Assembly (NCBI GenBank): GCA_903921605.1
Contig: CAIXQV010000348.1
Location: 1 to 17,323 of the forward strand
Direction: 5' to 3'
From: an uncultured Planctomycetaceae bacterium
GTDB taxonomy: Bacteria > Planctomycetota > Planctomycetia > Planctomycetales > Planctomycetaceae
Length of the DNA: 17,323 bases
Shown piece by piece: positions 8,786-16,135 of the stretch. The position numbers were made by a program, and so were the translations under genes. Positions within the stretch are counted from its first letter, which is position 1. Each line of letters opens with the position of its first letter. Below the pieces are notes generated by a model. That model was not told the origin of the DNA. It ran no database searches and saw only the letters and a program-made list of their open reading frames with translations.

Positions 8786-9370
8786 CTACGGGATCGCCAC
8801 ACCGAGTTCTCGCAGGACGCGCGAAACTTGAATCAGCGGCAGTCCCATGATGGCTGTGAAATCTTCTGTTTCGATACTCTCGAACAGAGAAATTCCCAGG
8901 CTCTCAATCTTGTAGCTGCCAGCACAGTCAAGCGGCTGGTCGCGTTCCACATAACGCAAGGCCTCGCCGGCCGTCAGGTGACGCATTGTCAGCTGAGTTT
9001 CATTCATGATCGAAGTTGCCGGTGTCCCGGGAGCAGCGATACAGACTGCGGTGAGAAGCCGGTGAGTTTTCCCGGACATTGACAGCAACTGATCAACGGC
9101 TGCACTGACAGTTCCTGGTTTCCCCAGGACAGTGCCGTTTAGGTCAACCAGTTGGTCTGAGCCAATCACGATGGCTTCCGGAAAACGTCGAAACACCGCC
9201 AGGGTTTTTTCCGTCGCAAGCCGCTGAGCAAGGCTGTCGGGCGTCGATTCCAAATGATGAAACGCGTGCTCGTCAACATCGGGCGAGACGGAATCAAAGC
9301 TGGGGAGCAGTCGTCCGAGCAGCTCACGCCGGTAACGTGAGCTGCTGGCAAGGAGGATTGACAGTGGCAT
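8786..9370 (-). CDS. maf: Maf/YceF-family nucleotide pyrophosphatase
   Basis: A 194-residue cytosolic enzyme, the usual family length. Maf proteins hydrolyse non-canonical nucleoside triphosphates to monophosphates and keep modified nucleotides out of RNA. Family motifs appear in order: ASSSRYRRELL (8-18), SDQLV (71-75), GKP (83-85), DCAGSYKIESLGI (148-160) and GLPLI (176-180). The SDQ form together with DCAGSYKIE and LFE resembles E. coli YceF (7-methyl-GTP pyrophosphatase) more than the dTTP/UTP enzyme YhdE, which has ADT at that place; this specificity is inferred. The start gives a good N terminus, MPLSILLASSSR, though the upstream GGGG is a poor ribosome site. It is a lone gene converging on the DUF1501 gene. 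Confidence 0.93.
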   Translation of the reverse strand: MPLSILLASSSRYRRELLGRLLPSFDSVSPDVDEHAFHHLESTPDSLAQRLATEKTLAVFRRFPEAIVIGSDQLVDLNGTVLGKPGTVSAAVDQLLSMSGKTHRLLTAVCIAAPGTPATSIMNETQLTMRHLTAGEALRYVERDQPLDCAGSYKIESLGISLFESIETEDFTAIMGLPLIQVSRVLRELGVAIP

Positions 9371-9730
9371 GGACGACCCCGTTACCTTTGACTGTTCTGA
9401 GCTCGGTCAGGATTGAAGAAATGTTCCCAGTGATGTGTCCCGCGAACATTCGGCCTCAAGGCAGACCGTGCAAAGTACTACAAAAGCCGGAAGAAAGCTG
9501 TGGTAAGAGGATAGTGGAGCAGTCTGAATCGAAACGGCTTGCGTCGTTAGGTTTCAAACACCAAAGATCCAACGTCGCCACCGGGATGAACCAGATCGCG
9601 GCGTTGAGCATCGTTCAACAAGCAACTAGTGCTCTGTTAAGACTTGATTGTCGAGCAGAATGGGAATTCTTGCCCGTCGAAACGCAGTCGGACCAGCATG
9701 GCCAACTACGATTCAGGGTTTGAGAACGGA
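9371..9730. other. Gap between maf and the thioredoxin-YHS gene
   Basis: About 360 bases upstream of maf and downstream of the next minus-strand gene. A plus-strand open frame at 9337-9723 overlaps the start of maf antisense and has no recognisable protein features. No terminator was found after the thioredoxin gene. The only structured item is the hairpin motif at 9661-9678. Confidence 0.6.
9661..9678 (+). repeat. Second copy of the TGGGnATTCnnGCCCGTC motif
   Basis: These 18 bases match 8718-8735 at 15 positions in the same orientation; the three differences lie in or next to the loop and the complementary ends are kept. Conservation of the stem with a variable loop suggests a dispersed structural repeat rather than chance. 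Confidence 0.45.
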
Positions 9731-10663
9731 CTAGTTCAGAGTCATTGACTTCAGAAACGGAAACTGGTCCGCGTTCTGAAGACCGTCTGTGGAAAGGCCT
9801 TCGGCATACCAGGCAGGATTGCTCTGGAATCGTTGACGATTGGCTTCATTCTGGAAAAAGAATAGGCGTCCTTTATAGATCGAGCCCAGCTCAATTGCCC
9901 CGACCTCAGCTCGACGAGCGATCTGAAGTTCCACGGGATCGCAGCCATGCAGACGAGGAATGTACTGCTCAGGGCTGGCCAGGAACAATTCGCGTTCTTC
10001 CGGCGACTGGAAGAAGTAATCAACTCCCAGATAGTTGCCGACGAACTCTTCCTTGCCCTTAACCCATTTCTGTTCTTTCTGCATCGCGACCGGCGAGTAA
10101 CCGCCAAGCCCGACGACATGGCCTTCACGTTTCACCAGCAGGCATGGACGAAGGTTTTCATCCAGAGAATCTGAACTGGCCGATTCATTTGAGGAGCCCA
10201 CCAGCGTTTTTACGTTTTGCAGGCGAGCCAAATAATCAGTCAATGATGTTCCGCCAACGTAGCGTCGCAACTCTTTGCCATCATCACCCACGAATACTTC
10301 AGTTGGCAACGATGCGATGCCGTACTGCGAAATGAGTTCGGGATGGTGATCTGCGTTGATTTTGACAGCAATGACTTCGGTCCCCAGGACGCTCAGTACA
10401 GAGTCCTGATTCATCACTGACGATTCCATTGTGCGGCAAGCTCCGCACCAGTCGGCTTCGAAATGCAGCAGCAGCGGCAGTTTCTTTTCGAGAGCGATTG
10501 CTTTCGCCTCTTCAAATGAATGCATCCACTGTTTCGCAGCAGATACTTTGGCAGTGGCCATAGGATCGGGCATGCCAGCCATAGGCATTTCCACCACATC
10601 CATGTCCGGCGCAATGGTCAAGATCGTGATGGACAGAGCCATCAGCGTACTAACGGAGATCAT
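9731..10663 (-). CDS. Exported thioredoxin-like protein with duplicated YHS-like C terminus
   Basis: A 310-residue protein. A hydrophobic N terminus (about 1-18) suggests export or membrane anchoring, though no clean cleavage site is seen. The thioredoxin domain (about 45-150) has the redox motif WCGAC (72-76) in a context typical of DsbD-gamma/thioredoxin_7 proteins, and a cis-proline after SL (P120). From about 185 a YHS-like module follows: GGYSPVAM, then a WVKGKEEF segment, YLGVDYFF, and SPEQYIPRLHGCDPV ending near 244. A second, shorter repeat (about 255-288) echoes it with YKGRLFFFQNE and F-x-x-NPAWYA. YHS domains are linked to metal binding, so an extracytoplasmic redox or metal-handling role is possible but not shown. 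ATG 10663 is favoured over 10672 because AAAGGA lies 8 bases before it, whereas it directly abuts the other start. Confidence 0.85.
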   Translation of the reverse strand: MISVSTLMALSITILTIAPDMDVVEMPMAGMPDPMATAKVSAAKQWMHSFEEAKAIALEKKLPLLLHFEADWCGACRTMESSVMNQDSVLSVLGTEVIAVKINADHHPELISQYGIASLPTEVFVGDDGKELRRYVGGTSLTDYLARLQNVKTLVGSSNESASSDSLDENLRPCLLVKREGHVVGLGGYSPVAMQKEQKWVKGKEEFVGNYLGVDYFFQSPEERELFLASPEQYIPRLHGCDPVELQIARRAEVGAIELGSIYKGRLFFFQNEANRQRFQSNPAWYAEGLSTDGLQNADQFPFLKSMTLN

Positions 10664-10730
10664 CCGCAGCATCCTTTCAGTCTATCGGAAGGTCGCGGCA
10701 CTTCCGTCCTGAAAGGCCCCGCGATCGACA

Positions 10731-10747
10731 GAGACCAATGTGGTCTC
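10731..10747. repeat. Perfect short hairpin GAGACCA-ATG-TGGTCTC
   Basis: Seven-base perfect arms with a three-base loop, located 59 bases upstream of the thioredoxin ORF's outer ATG and just past the candidate cysC terminator. It may be part of the thioredoxin leader or an operator; nothing further can be said. Confidence 0.4.
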
Positions 10748-10752
10748 AGGAG

Positions 10753-10774
10753 AAAAACACGGGCCTCATGCCCG
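10753..10774 (-). terminator. Candidate rho-independent terminator of cysC
   Basis: Read on the minus strand, CGGGC-ATGAG-GCCCG (10774-10760) is followed after two bases by TTTTT (10757-10753). The stem is short (5 bp, plus a possible G-U) but GC-rich. It lies about 100 bases beyond the cysC stop and before the thioredoxin gene, so the two genes are probably separate transcripts. Confidence 0.6.
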
Positions 10775-10823
10775 CTTCCATTTCAACGGTTTGCGATTGT
10801 CCTGCAGAACTACGCCCACCGAA

Positions 10824-10856
10824 ATTGATGCCTCAGGCCAGGCCTGAGGCATCAAT
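10824..10856. repeat. 33-base perfect palindrome with 16-bp arms
   Basis: ATTGATGCCTCAGGCC (10824-10839) and GGCCTGAGGCATCAAT (10841-10856) are perfect inverted copies around a single A. It begins 22 bases past the cysC stop codon. On the minus strand only TTTC follows, so it could be a terminator with a poor T-run, a transcript-stabilising 3' hairpin, or an element insertion. Confidence 0.8.
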
Positions 10857-10877
10857 CCATCCTTGCAGCCAACCAGA

Positions 10878-11489
10878 CTAGGCTGGCAGAATGCCTTTTG
10901 TGGTCAGGTAAGCAATAACTTCCCGAGCCAGTGCTTCAATCCCTTTGTTGTCAGAATCCAGAACGAGTTCTGGGTTCTCAGGGGCTTCATAAGGAGCGCT
11001 GATGCCGGTGAAATTCTTGATTTCGCCAGCGCGAGCTTTCTTGTAGAGACCTTTAGGGTCACGAGATTCGCAGGTTTCCAGGCTGGCCTGAACCATGATC
11101 TCGATAAATTCACCCTGTGGCAGCAATGCACGCACGAGGTCTCGGTCAGCCTTGTAAGGAGAAATGAAGGCTGTCGAAACGATTGTCGCCCCGTCGGCGA
11201 ACAACTTGGAAACTTCACCGATCCGGCGAATATTCTCCGTGCGGTCTTCCGGTGTAAAACCAAGATTCTTGTTCAGTCCCATGCGGATGTTGTCGCCATC
11301 CAGAACGAAAGTATGCACTCCGCGTTCGTGGAGCAACTGATCCACCGCATTGGCGATCGTGCTTTTTCCGCAACCGCTCAGACCGGTAAACCACAGAACC
11401 GCACCGCGATGCCCGTTCAGCTTCTGTCGATCTTCGCGAGTAATGTTGTGTGCATGCCATGTAACGTTCGTCGCCTTCTGTTCAGCCAT
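10878..11489 (-). CDS. cysC: Adenylylsulfate (APS) kinase
   Basis: A 203-residue cytosolic kinase, the normal family length, that phosphorylates APS to PAPS, the sulfuryl donor for sulfate reduction or sulfotransferases. Motifs: P-loop GLSGCGKST (36-44), DGDN (64-67), [13 protein letters not shown] (89-101), FISPY (108-112) with the serine that can be phosphorylated, and [20 protein letters not shown] (143-162). The open frame continues upstream to 11762, but those 91 residues are unlike the family; ATG 11489 ([12 protein letters not shown]) is chosen because it starts at the typical CysC N terminus, with GGAG 11 bases upstream. No ATP sulfurylase (cysD/cysN or sat) adjoins it, so APS must be made by an enzyme encoded elsewhere. 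A 33-base palindrome and a terminator follow. Confidence 0.96.
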   Translation of the reverse strand: MAEQKATNVTWHAHNITREDRQKLNGHRGAVLWFTGLSGCGKSTIANAVDQLLHERGVHTFVLDGDNIRMGLNKNLGFTPEDRTENIRRIGEVSKLFADGATIVSTAFISPYKADRDLVRALLPQGEFIEIMVQASLETCESRDPKGLYKKARAGEIKNFTGISAPYEAPENPELVLDSDNKGIEALAREVIAYLTTKGILPA

Positions 11490-11864
11490 CCTTCGTGTGA
11501 CTCCAGCAAAATCTCGTGTGACTTGTTTGAAATGCCCGATCCCAAATCCATTTTCAGGTCGGCAGTGCCAACTCACGTGCATCCTTTGGCGACCCGCCTT
11601 CGGACTTTTCTTCAATGCCGCCGGACTCTTCCGGTCAGCACGGTCGCGTGAGCGGGGCATCATAGGGAAGCAGGTCATAGCCGCAAACCGTCTCACGACT
11701 CGCCGTCCATTCTGGCCAACTTTTCCCATAACATAACTGATCACATGTTCATTCATTGTCAAGATCTATGCGATGCTGCGGAGCATAGGATGGCTGCGTA
11801 GTAAGGAATTGGCGTCCTGCCAGGATTTGCCCGGTCCGAAAGGACTCCACAAGCGGATTGTTGG

Positions 11865-11959
11865 TTTAGTCGAGTGTTGAGAGTTTTTGTTTAGTGGCGA
11901 GCGGTAGGCGTAGGCGAAATCGGGCGACGACGCCTGCGGCTTGCCGTTAAACGACTAAA
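11865..11959. repeat. REP-like long inverted repeat
   Basis: The core arms 11889-11911 and 11930-11952 (23 bases each) form 18 Watson-Crick pairs and 4 G-U pairs with a single G/G mismatch, around an 18-base loop. Outside, TTTAGTCG (11865-11872) is an exact inverted match to CGACTAAA (11952-11959), and the left side also reads as two near-direct copies, GTTTAGTCGAG and GTTTAGTGGCGAG. The many G-U pairs point to selection on, or origin from, an RNA or single-strand structure. No transposase is present, so it is at most a non-autonomous element. Confidence 0.75.
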
Positions 11960-12125
11960 ATTCACCCGGCGGAATCAGGCTGAGCTTCATGCCGATAGCA
12001 TTGGCATGCTCGACGGGCACGTTGAAGTACTTAGCCGGGACTTCCTGATGTTGTCTGGCTTGTTCAGCCTAAAACGGGGCGATGGTAGGTTTTGGGGCAT
12101 CGGTGGGCCAACCATGCCAGCCGGG
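11955..12125 (-). pseudogene. Decayed SUMF1/FGE-like (formylglycine-generating-enzyme family) remnant
   Basis: On the minus strand one frame reads PGWHGWPTDAPKPTIAPF, a TAG stop (12071-12069), then AEQARQHQEVPAKYFNVP, VEHANAIGMKLSLIPPGEF and a final TAG (11957-11955). The segment N-x-IGMK-x-x-LIPPGEF is the characteristic entry to SUMF1/EgtB/PvdO-family domains, and the GWHGWP...AP linker before it recalls planctomycete kinase-SUMF1 proteins (recognised from memory). The frame holds an internal stop, no start, and none of the domain after GEF, where MGS would be expected. The break coincides with the right arm of the REP-like repeat (11952-11959). It is therefore a fragment, not a gene. Confidence 0.65.
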
Positions 12126-12176
12126 TGTCGTTGGGATTTCAGATTCGAAATCTCAAGTCGGCGTGCGGAACTCGGC

Positions 12177-12210
12177 AATAAAAACAGGCCCGAAGTTTTT
12201 GCTTCGGACC
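12177..12210 (-). terminator. Rho-independent terminator of lepA
   Basis: On the minus strand GGTCCGAAG (12210-12202) pairs with CTTCGGGCC (12195-12187) as a 9-bp stem with one G-U pair and a six-base CAAAAA loop, followed by TGTTTTTATT. It starts 34 bases past the lepA stop codon. Confidence 0.88.
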
Positions 12211-12243
12211 CGAGTAAATCATTGAGCAGGAAACAGGAAAACG

Positions 12244-14046
12244 TTAATCGTCCTTCGCTGATTCCAGTACAGTCAAAAACGCCTTCTGAGGGATCTCGAC
12301 TTCTCCGAATTGCTTCATGCGTTTCTTACCCTCTTTCTGCTTCTGCAGAAGTTTGCGTTTTCGGGTAATGTCACCACCATAGCACTTCGCGGTCACGTTC
12401 TTGCTGAGCGCTGAGATCGTTTCGCGAGCGATTACGCGAGAACCAATGGCCGCCTGAATGGCAATTTCAAACTGGTGCTTGCTGATTTCTTCCTTCAGTC
12501 GCTTCACGAGTGCTCGACCACGACGTTCTGCGTTTGAGCGATGCACGATTGTTGACAAGGCATCCACGCGACTGCCTTTGACGAGAATATCCATCTTCAC
12601 CAGATCGGCTGCAGAGAACCCGATGATCTCGTAATCCATCGTGCCGTATCCGGACGTGACGCTCTTCAGTTTGTCGTACATGTCGTAAACGATTTCGCTG
12701 AGCGGCAGCTCATAGACGATCTGGGCACGCGTTGGGCCGAGATATTCGGTGCTGCGATAGATACCGCGTCGATCCTGACACAACTGCATGATCGTACCGA
12801 CATGCTGTGATGGGACGATGTAGCTGACCTTGGCAATCGGTTCGCGGAATTCCTCGATGATCCCGGCGTCAGGGACGTCCTGAGGATTGTCGATCGTCAT
12901 GACCTCGCCGTCGCGTTTGACGATCTGATAAGTCACGTTCGGAGCAGTCTGGATCAGGTCCATGTCCTGCTCTTTTTCCAGACGCTGCTGCACAATTTCC
13001 ATGTGCAACATACCCAGAAATCCGCAGCGGAAACCGAATCCCAGAGCATCGCTGGTTTCGGGCACGAAGGAGAAGCTGGAGTCATTCATCGACAGCTTCT
13101 GCAGTTCTTCCCGCAGTGCTTCAAAGTCAGTGGCATCGATCGGGAACATCCCGCAAAACACCATCTGCTTCGGCTTCTGATAACCTGGCAGTGGTTCGGC
13201 CGCCGGGTTATGGAACAACGTCACTGTGTCGCCGACCGTGACTTTGCTGAGCTCTTTCAAGCCCGTCAGAATGTAGCCTACCTGACCGGGCCCCAGTTCA
13301 TCACATGCCACCATGTTGGGACGGAACTGACCGATCTCAAGAACTTCATTGACGACATGTTCCCGCATAAAGCGGACTTTGTCGCCCTTCTTCACACTGC
13401 CGTCAAAAATTCGAACGTATGTGATCACGCCGCGATAATTATCGTACTTGCTGTCGAAAACAAGAGCTTTTAGCGGCGCATCGGGAGTGCCTTTTGGCGC
13501 TGGGATCTTTTTGACGATCGCTTCAAAAACACTCTCAATATTCAAGCCGACTTTGGCACTGACTCGGAGAGCATCAGTGGCATCAAGCCCGAGAACAGTT
13601 TCCACTTCCTCCAGAACTTCGTCGACGCGAATCACTGGCAGGTCGATTTTGTTAACGACCGGGATGATTTCAAGGTTCACAGCAATTGCTGCGAAAGCAT
13701 TCGCCACGGTCTGGGCCTGAACTCCCTGAAACGCATCGATCAGCAACAAGGCCCCTTCACAGGCGGCGAGACTGCGGTTCACTTCGTAATGAAAGTCCAC
13801 GTGCCCCGGAGTATCAATCAGGTTCAGTTCGTAAACCTGGCCATCCTGATTCCAGTTAATCGTCACCGACCGCGCTTTCACGGTGATGCCGCGTTCACGT
13901 TCAATGTCGAGGTCATCCAGAATCTGCGAGCGGAATTCACGCTGAGTAATCGTACCGCTCTTCAGCAGCAACTGGTCCGCCAGAGTACTCTTGCCGTGGT
14001 CGATGTGAGCAATGATGCTGAAATTGCGAATGAACTTGGGATCCAT
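12244..14046 (-). CDS. lepA: Elongation factor 4 (ribosomal back-translocase)
   Basis: A 600-residue translational GTPase matching the usual LepA length. EF4 binds the ribosome, can drive back-translocation in vitro and supports translation under ionic stress or during initiation. G1 is AHIDHGKST (13-21), the G2 region ERERGITVKA (49-58), G3 DTPGH (78-82) and G4 NKID (132-135). An EF-G-like beta-barrel and two ferredoxin-like domains follow, and the LepA-specific C-terminal domain is present (GGDITRKRKLLQKQKEGKKR near 555-574). ATG 14046 gives the canonical start MDPKFIRNFSIIAHIDHGK, with only a weak ribosome site. It is monocistronic, with its own terminator; no signal-peptidase gene (lepB) follows as it does in E. 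coli. Confidence 0.98.
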   Translation of the reverse strand: MDPKFIRNFSIIAHIDHGKSTLADQLLLKSGTITQREFRSQILDDLDIERERGITVKARSVTINWNQDGQVYELNLIDTPGHVDFHYEVNRSLAACEGALLLIDAFQGVQAQTVANAFAAIAVNLEIIPVVNKIDLPVIRVDEVLEEVETVLGLDATDALRVSAKVGLNIESVFEAIVKKIPAPKGTPDAPLKALVFDSKYDNYRGVITYVRIFDGSVKKGDKVRFMREHVVNEVLEIGQFRPNMVACDELGPGQVGYILTGLKELSKVTVGDTVTLFHNPAAEPLPGYQKPKQMVFCGMFPIDATDFEALREELQKLSMNDSSFSFVPETSDALGFGFRCGFLGMLHMEIVQQRLEKEQDMDLIQTAPNVTYQIVKRDGEVMTIDNPQDVPDAGIIEEFREPIAKVSYIVPSQHVGTIMQLCQDRRGIYRSTEYLGPTRAQIVYELPLSEIVYDMYDKLKSVTSGYGTMDYEIIGFSAADLVKMDILVKGSRVDALSTIVHRSNAERRGRALVKRLKEEISKHQFEIAIQAAIGSRVIARETISALSKNVTAKCYGGDITRKRKLLQKQKEGKKRMKQFGEVEIPQKAFLTVLESAKDD

Positions 14047-14593
14047 AAGTGCACAAACACGAATTCAGAGGGAAGGGCAAATCAGAAACAGAATGCTTTG
14101 TCTAACTGAACGCTTTGTTGACGCGATCAACGGGTTGGAAACCAATTGTCGGTGCTCGGGGTCTGACCCCTGACGCAATTGGTCGCCGACACCAATTTCC
14201 CGCCCAATGTGGCGAGAAATGGCCTATTCCGCCAAGTCGTGTATGGTAGCGCAGGGCGCTAGCATTGGTCGAGCCCTGAGCGGGTGGATTCGCAGCGCTG
14301 GCAAGAGTTCTGTGCCTGAAATCGCTAATCTCAAACGCTTTCGCAGCGTTGTTGGCCGGTTCGGACTCGGATTCAGACAAACTTTCCGGTCGGAGGCGAG
14401 TGGAAAACTGGCCGCAGTTTGCGAGTTCAACGGGCTTTGGGCACGGAGTCTTTCGAGAGCCGAACGTGAGTTTTCAGCGAATTCGCGGAACGAATCACGG
14501 GACGAAATGGCCGTGCAGCCGTTATTCTCCGTGCGCGAGTCGTTGAATTTGTGAACTTGGTTGATGGATATCTTTTGAATCAGGAGGTCATTG
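14047..14593. other. Divergent gap between lepA and pyruvate kinase
   Basis: About 550 bases that must hold promoters for both genes. A nested inverted repeat lies at 14141-14183. The minus strand upstream of lepA has a near-duplicate AAAGCGTTCAG/AAAGCATTCTG. A plus-strand open frame (14207-14554) shows no protein-like features. I could not assign promoters with confidence. Confidence 0.6.
14141..14183. repeat. Nested inverted repeat upstream of lepA and pyk
   Basis: ACCAATTG (14141-14148) and CAATTGGT (14176-14183) are perfect 8-bp arms enclosing a second hairpin, GGGGT-CTG-ACCCC (14158-14170). An alternative pairing joins GTCGGTG (14148-14154) to CGCCGAC (14184-14190), and ACCAATT recurs at 14191-14197. 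It lies about 95 bases upstream of the lepA start. Confidence 0.6.
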
Positions 14594-16075
14594 ATGTCGG
14601 GTTCGGGTTCGATTTCGGTGCGTTCGCTTGTCCGTCAGAAGCTTGTGAAGACGCGTATCATTGCCACGTTAGGTCCGGCCAGTGAATCGATCGAAATGCT
14701 GCGACAACTGGTGATCGCGGGCGTGGATATCTTTCGGCTGAACTTCGCTCACGGAAGTCACACGTGGCTGTCCGAACTGGTCCGCAAGATTCGTCAGGTC
14801 TCGGCGGAGCTGGAATGCCCTATCGGAATTTTGGGTGATCTCTCCGGCCCGAAGATTCGTCTGGGTGAAGTCACAGGCGGAGAAGTTCTCTGCAACGAAG
14901 GAGCCGAGTTTCGTTTTATTCGTGGGGCGCAGTCGACGTCTCCGACAGACCTGACCTGCACTTATGAACCGCTCATCGATGATGTGAAAGCGGGCGATCG
15001 CATTCTGTTGGCGGATGGCACCGTCGGGATGGTTGTGCTGGAAAAGGATCCCGCACTGCAATGGGTTCGCTGCTCAGTGTTTCAGTCGGGGAAGATCCGC
15101 AGTCGGCAAGGAGTCAACCTTCCCGGCGTGGCTCTGAGCACTCCCAGCGTGACGGAGAAAGACCGCAAGGACCTTGAGTGGGCTCTGCACAATCATCTCG
15201 ACTTTATCGGGCTGAGCTTTGTTCGACAGGCGGAAGATATTCGCAGCCTGCATAAGCTGATCGAGTCGCATCATCCGAAGGTGACCCCGCTGATTGTCGC
15301 CAAGATCGAAAAGACGGAAGCGATTGACGATCTGGAGAATATCCTTGACGCGACCGATGCCGTCATGGTGGCTCGCGGAGATCTGGGCGTCGAAGCGGAG
15401 ATCAGCCGTGTCCCGATCCTGCAGAAGCGAATCATTCGCCGCTGCAATGAGCTGCGAATTCCGGTGATTACCGCGACGCAGATGCTGGACAGTATGCAGT
15501 CGAACGAACTGCCGACACGTGCCGAAGTGACCGACGTGGCCAATGCGGTGCTTGATGGGACGGACGCAGTGATGCTCTCCGGCGAAACGGCCATCGGTGC
15601 TCATCCTACGCAATGTGTGCGTATGATGGATCGCATTGCGTCAGAAGCGGAAACACTGATTGAACCTGCAAATTTCAGTGACGTGCGCGACGATGAAACT
15701 CGCCGAGCACGCCCGATCACGGAAGCGGTAGCTCGGGGGACCATTGCAGCGGCCGAATATCTGCAGGCCGACCTGATGGTTGTTGCCACTGTTACGGGCC
15801 GCACCGCACTCGCGTTGTCTCGCATGAGAAGTAAAGTTCCAATTGTTGCATTCACCGATCGAGAAGATGTGGCTCGTCGCATGTGCCTGTACTGGGGTGT
15901 GACGCCGTTACTGAATCGAGCAGTCCAGCAATCAGCCGATACTCTGCTGCAGTTCGTCATTAGTTGGGGGCAGAAGAATCAACTGCTGAAATCCGGCAGC
16001 AAGCTGATCGTAGTCGGGCATACAAACTGGCTCGGGGAAACTCACGACCTGATGATGGTGCATGTGGTGCCGTAG
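14594..16075 (+). CDS. pyk: Pyruvate kinase
   Basis: A 493-residue glycolytic enzyme making pyruvate and ATP from phosphoenolpyruvate and ADP. ATG 14594 was chosen because AGGAGG (14582-14587) lies 6 bases upstream; a TTG at 14591 is too close. Motifs: TLGPAS (25-30), RLNFAHG (48-54), GDLSGPKIR (81-89), AKIEKTEAI (236-244, catalytic Lys/Glu), MVARGDLGVE (258-267), TATQMLDSM (293-301), PTRAEVTDVANAVLDGTD (307-324) and SGETA (329-333). The C-terminal regulatory-type domain continues from about 360 with TGRTALALSRMRSKVPI. At the monovalent-cation site, residues equivalent to rabbit Ser76, Thr113, Lys114, Glu117 and Thr120 are Ala52, Leu83, Ser84, Lys87 and Leu90, the pattern of K+-independent pyruvate kinases. 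Confidence 0.97.
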   Translation: MSGSGSISVRSLVRQKLVKTRIIATLGPASESIEMLRQLVIAGVDIFRLNFAHGSHTWLSELVRKIRQVSAELECPIGILGDLSGPKIRLGEVTGGEVLCNEGAEFRFIRGAQSTSPTDLTCTYEPLIDDVKAGDRILLADGTVGMVVLEKDPALQWVRCSVFQSGKIRSRQGVNLPGVALSTPSVTEKDRKDLEWALHNHLDFIGLSFVRQAEDIRSLHKLIESHHPKVTPLIVAKIEKTEAIDDLENILDATDAVMVARGDLGVEAEISRVPILQKRIIRRCNELRIPVITATQMLDSMQSNELPTRAEVTDVANAVLDGTDAVMLSGETAIGAHPTQCVRMMDRIASEAETLIEPANFSDVRDDETRRARPITEAVARGTIAAAEYLQADLMVVATVTGRTALALSRMRSKVPIVAFTDREDVARRMCLYWGVTPLLNRAVQQSADTLLQFVISWGQKNQLLKSGSKLIVVGHTNWLGETHDLMMVHVVP

Positions 16076-16102
16076 GTTTGAGTGAACTTGAATCCACAAC
16101 CG

Positions 16103-16135
16103 CCACCGGGTTCACCCCGGTGGTTCAACGGCTTT
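16103..16135 (+). terminator. Hairpin after pyk, probable terminator
   Basis: CCACCGGG (16103-16110) and CCCGGTGG (16116-16123) form a perfect 8-bp GC-rich stem with a TTCAC loop, 27 bases past the stop. Only TT follows directly, with a further CTTTT at 16131-16135, so termination may be weak. The near-palindromic sequence could equally be a dispersed repeat. Confidence 0.5.

Larger units (their letters stand above)
11490..12243. other. Gap between cysC and lepA
   Basis: No intact gene is seen. It contains, left to right, the cysC upstream region (with an isolated TTGACA on the minus strand at 11762-11757 but no matching -10 box), a long REP-like inverted repeat (11865-11959), a decayed SUMF1/FGE-like coding remnant (11955-12125), a small inverted repeat GATTTC/GAAATC (12135-12152) and the lepA terminator. 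Confidence 0.65.

Noticed and set aside
9337..9723. 128-codon plus-strand frame in the maf-thioredoxin gap
   Set aside because: It overlaps the start of maf in antisense and has no recognisable motif or hydrophobic pattern.
11490..11762. 91-residue extension of CysC starting with TTG
   Set aside because: Composition is unlike the family, and the downstream ATG at 11489 matches normal CysC N termini. The TTGACA at its far end has no suitably spaced -10 box, so it was not called a promoter.
14207..14554. 115-codon plus-strand frame upstream of pyk
   Set aside because: No homology-like segments or good start context; most likely chance in a promoter gap.
15074..15613. 179-codon minus-strand frame
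   Set aside because: Antisense to pyruvate kinase; codon-bias shadow.
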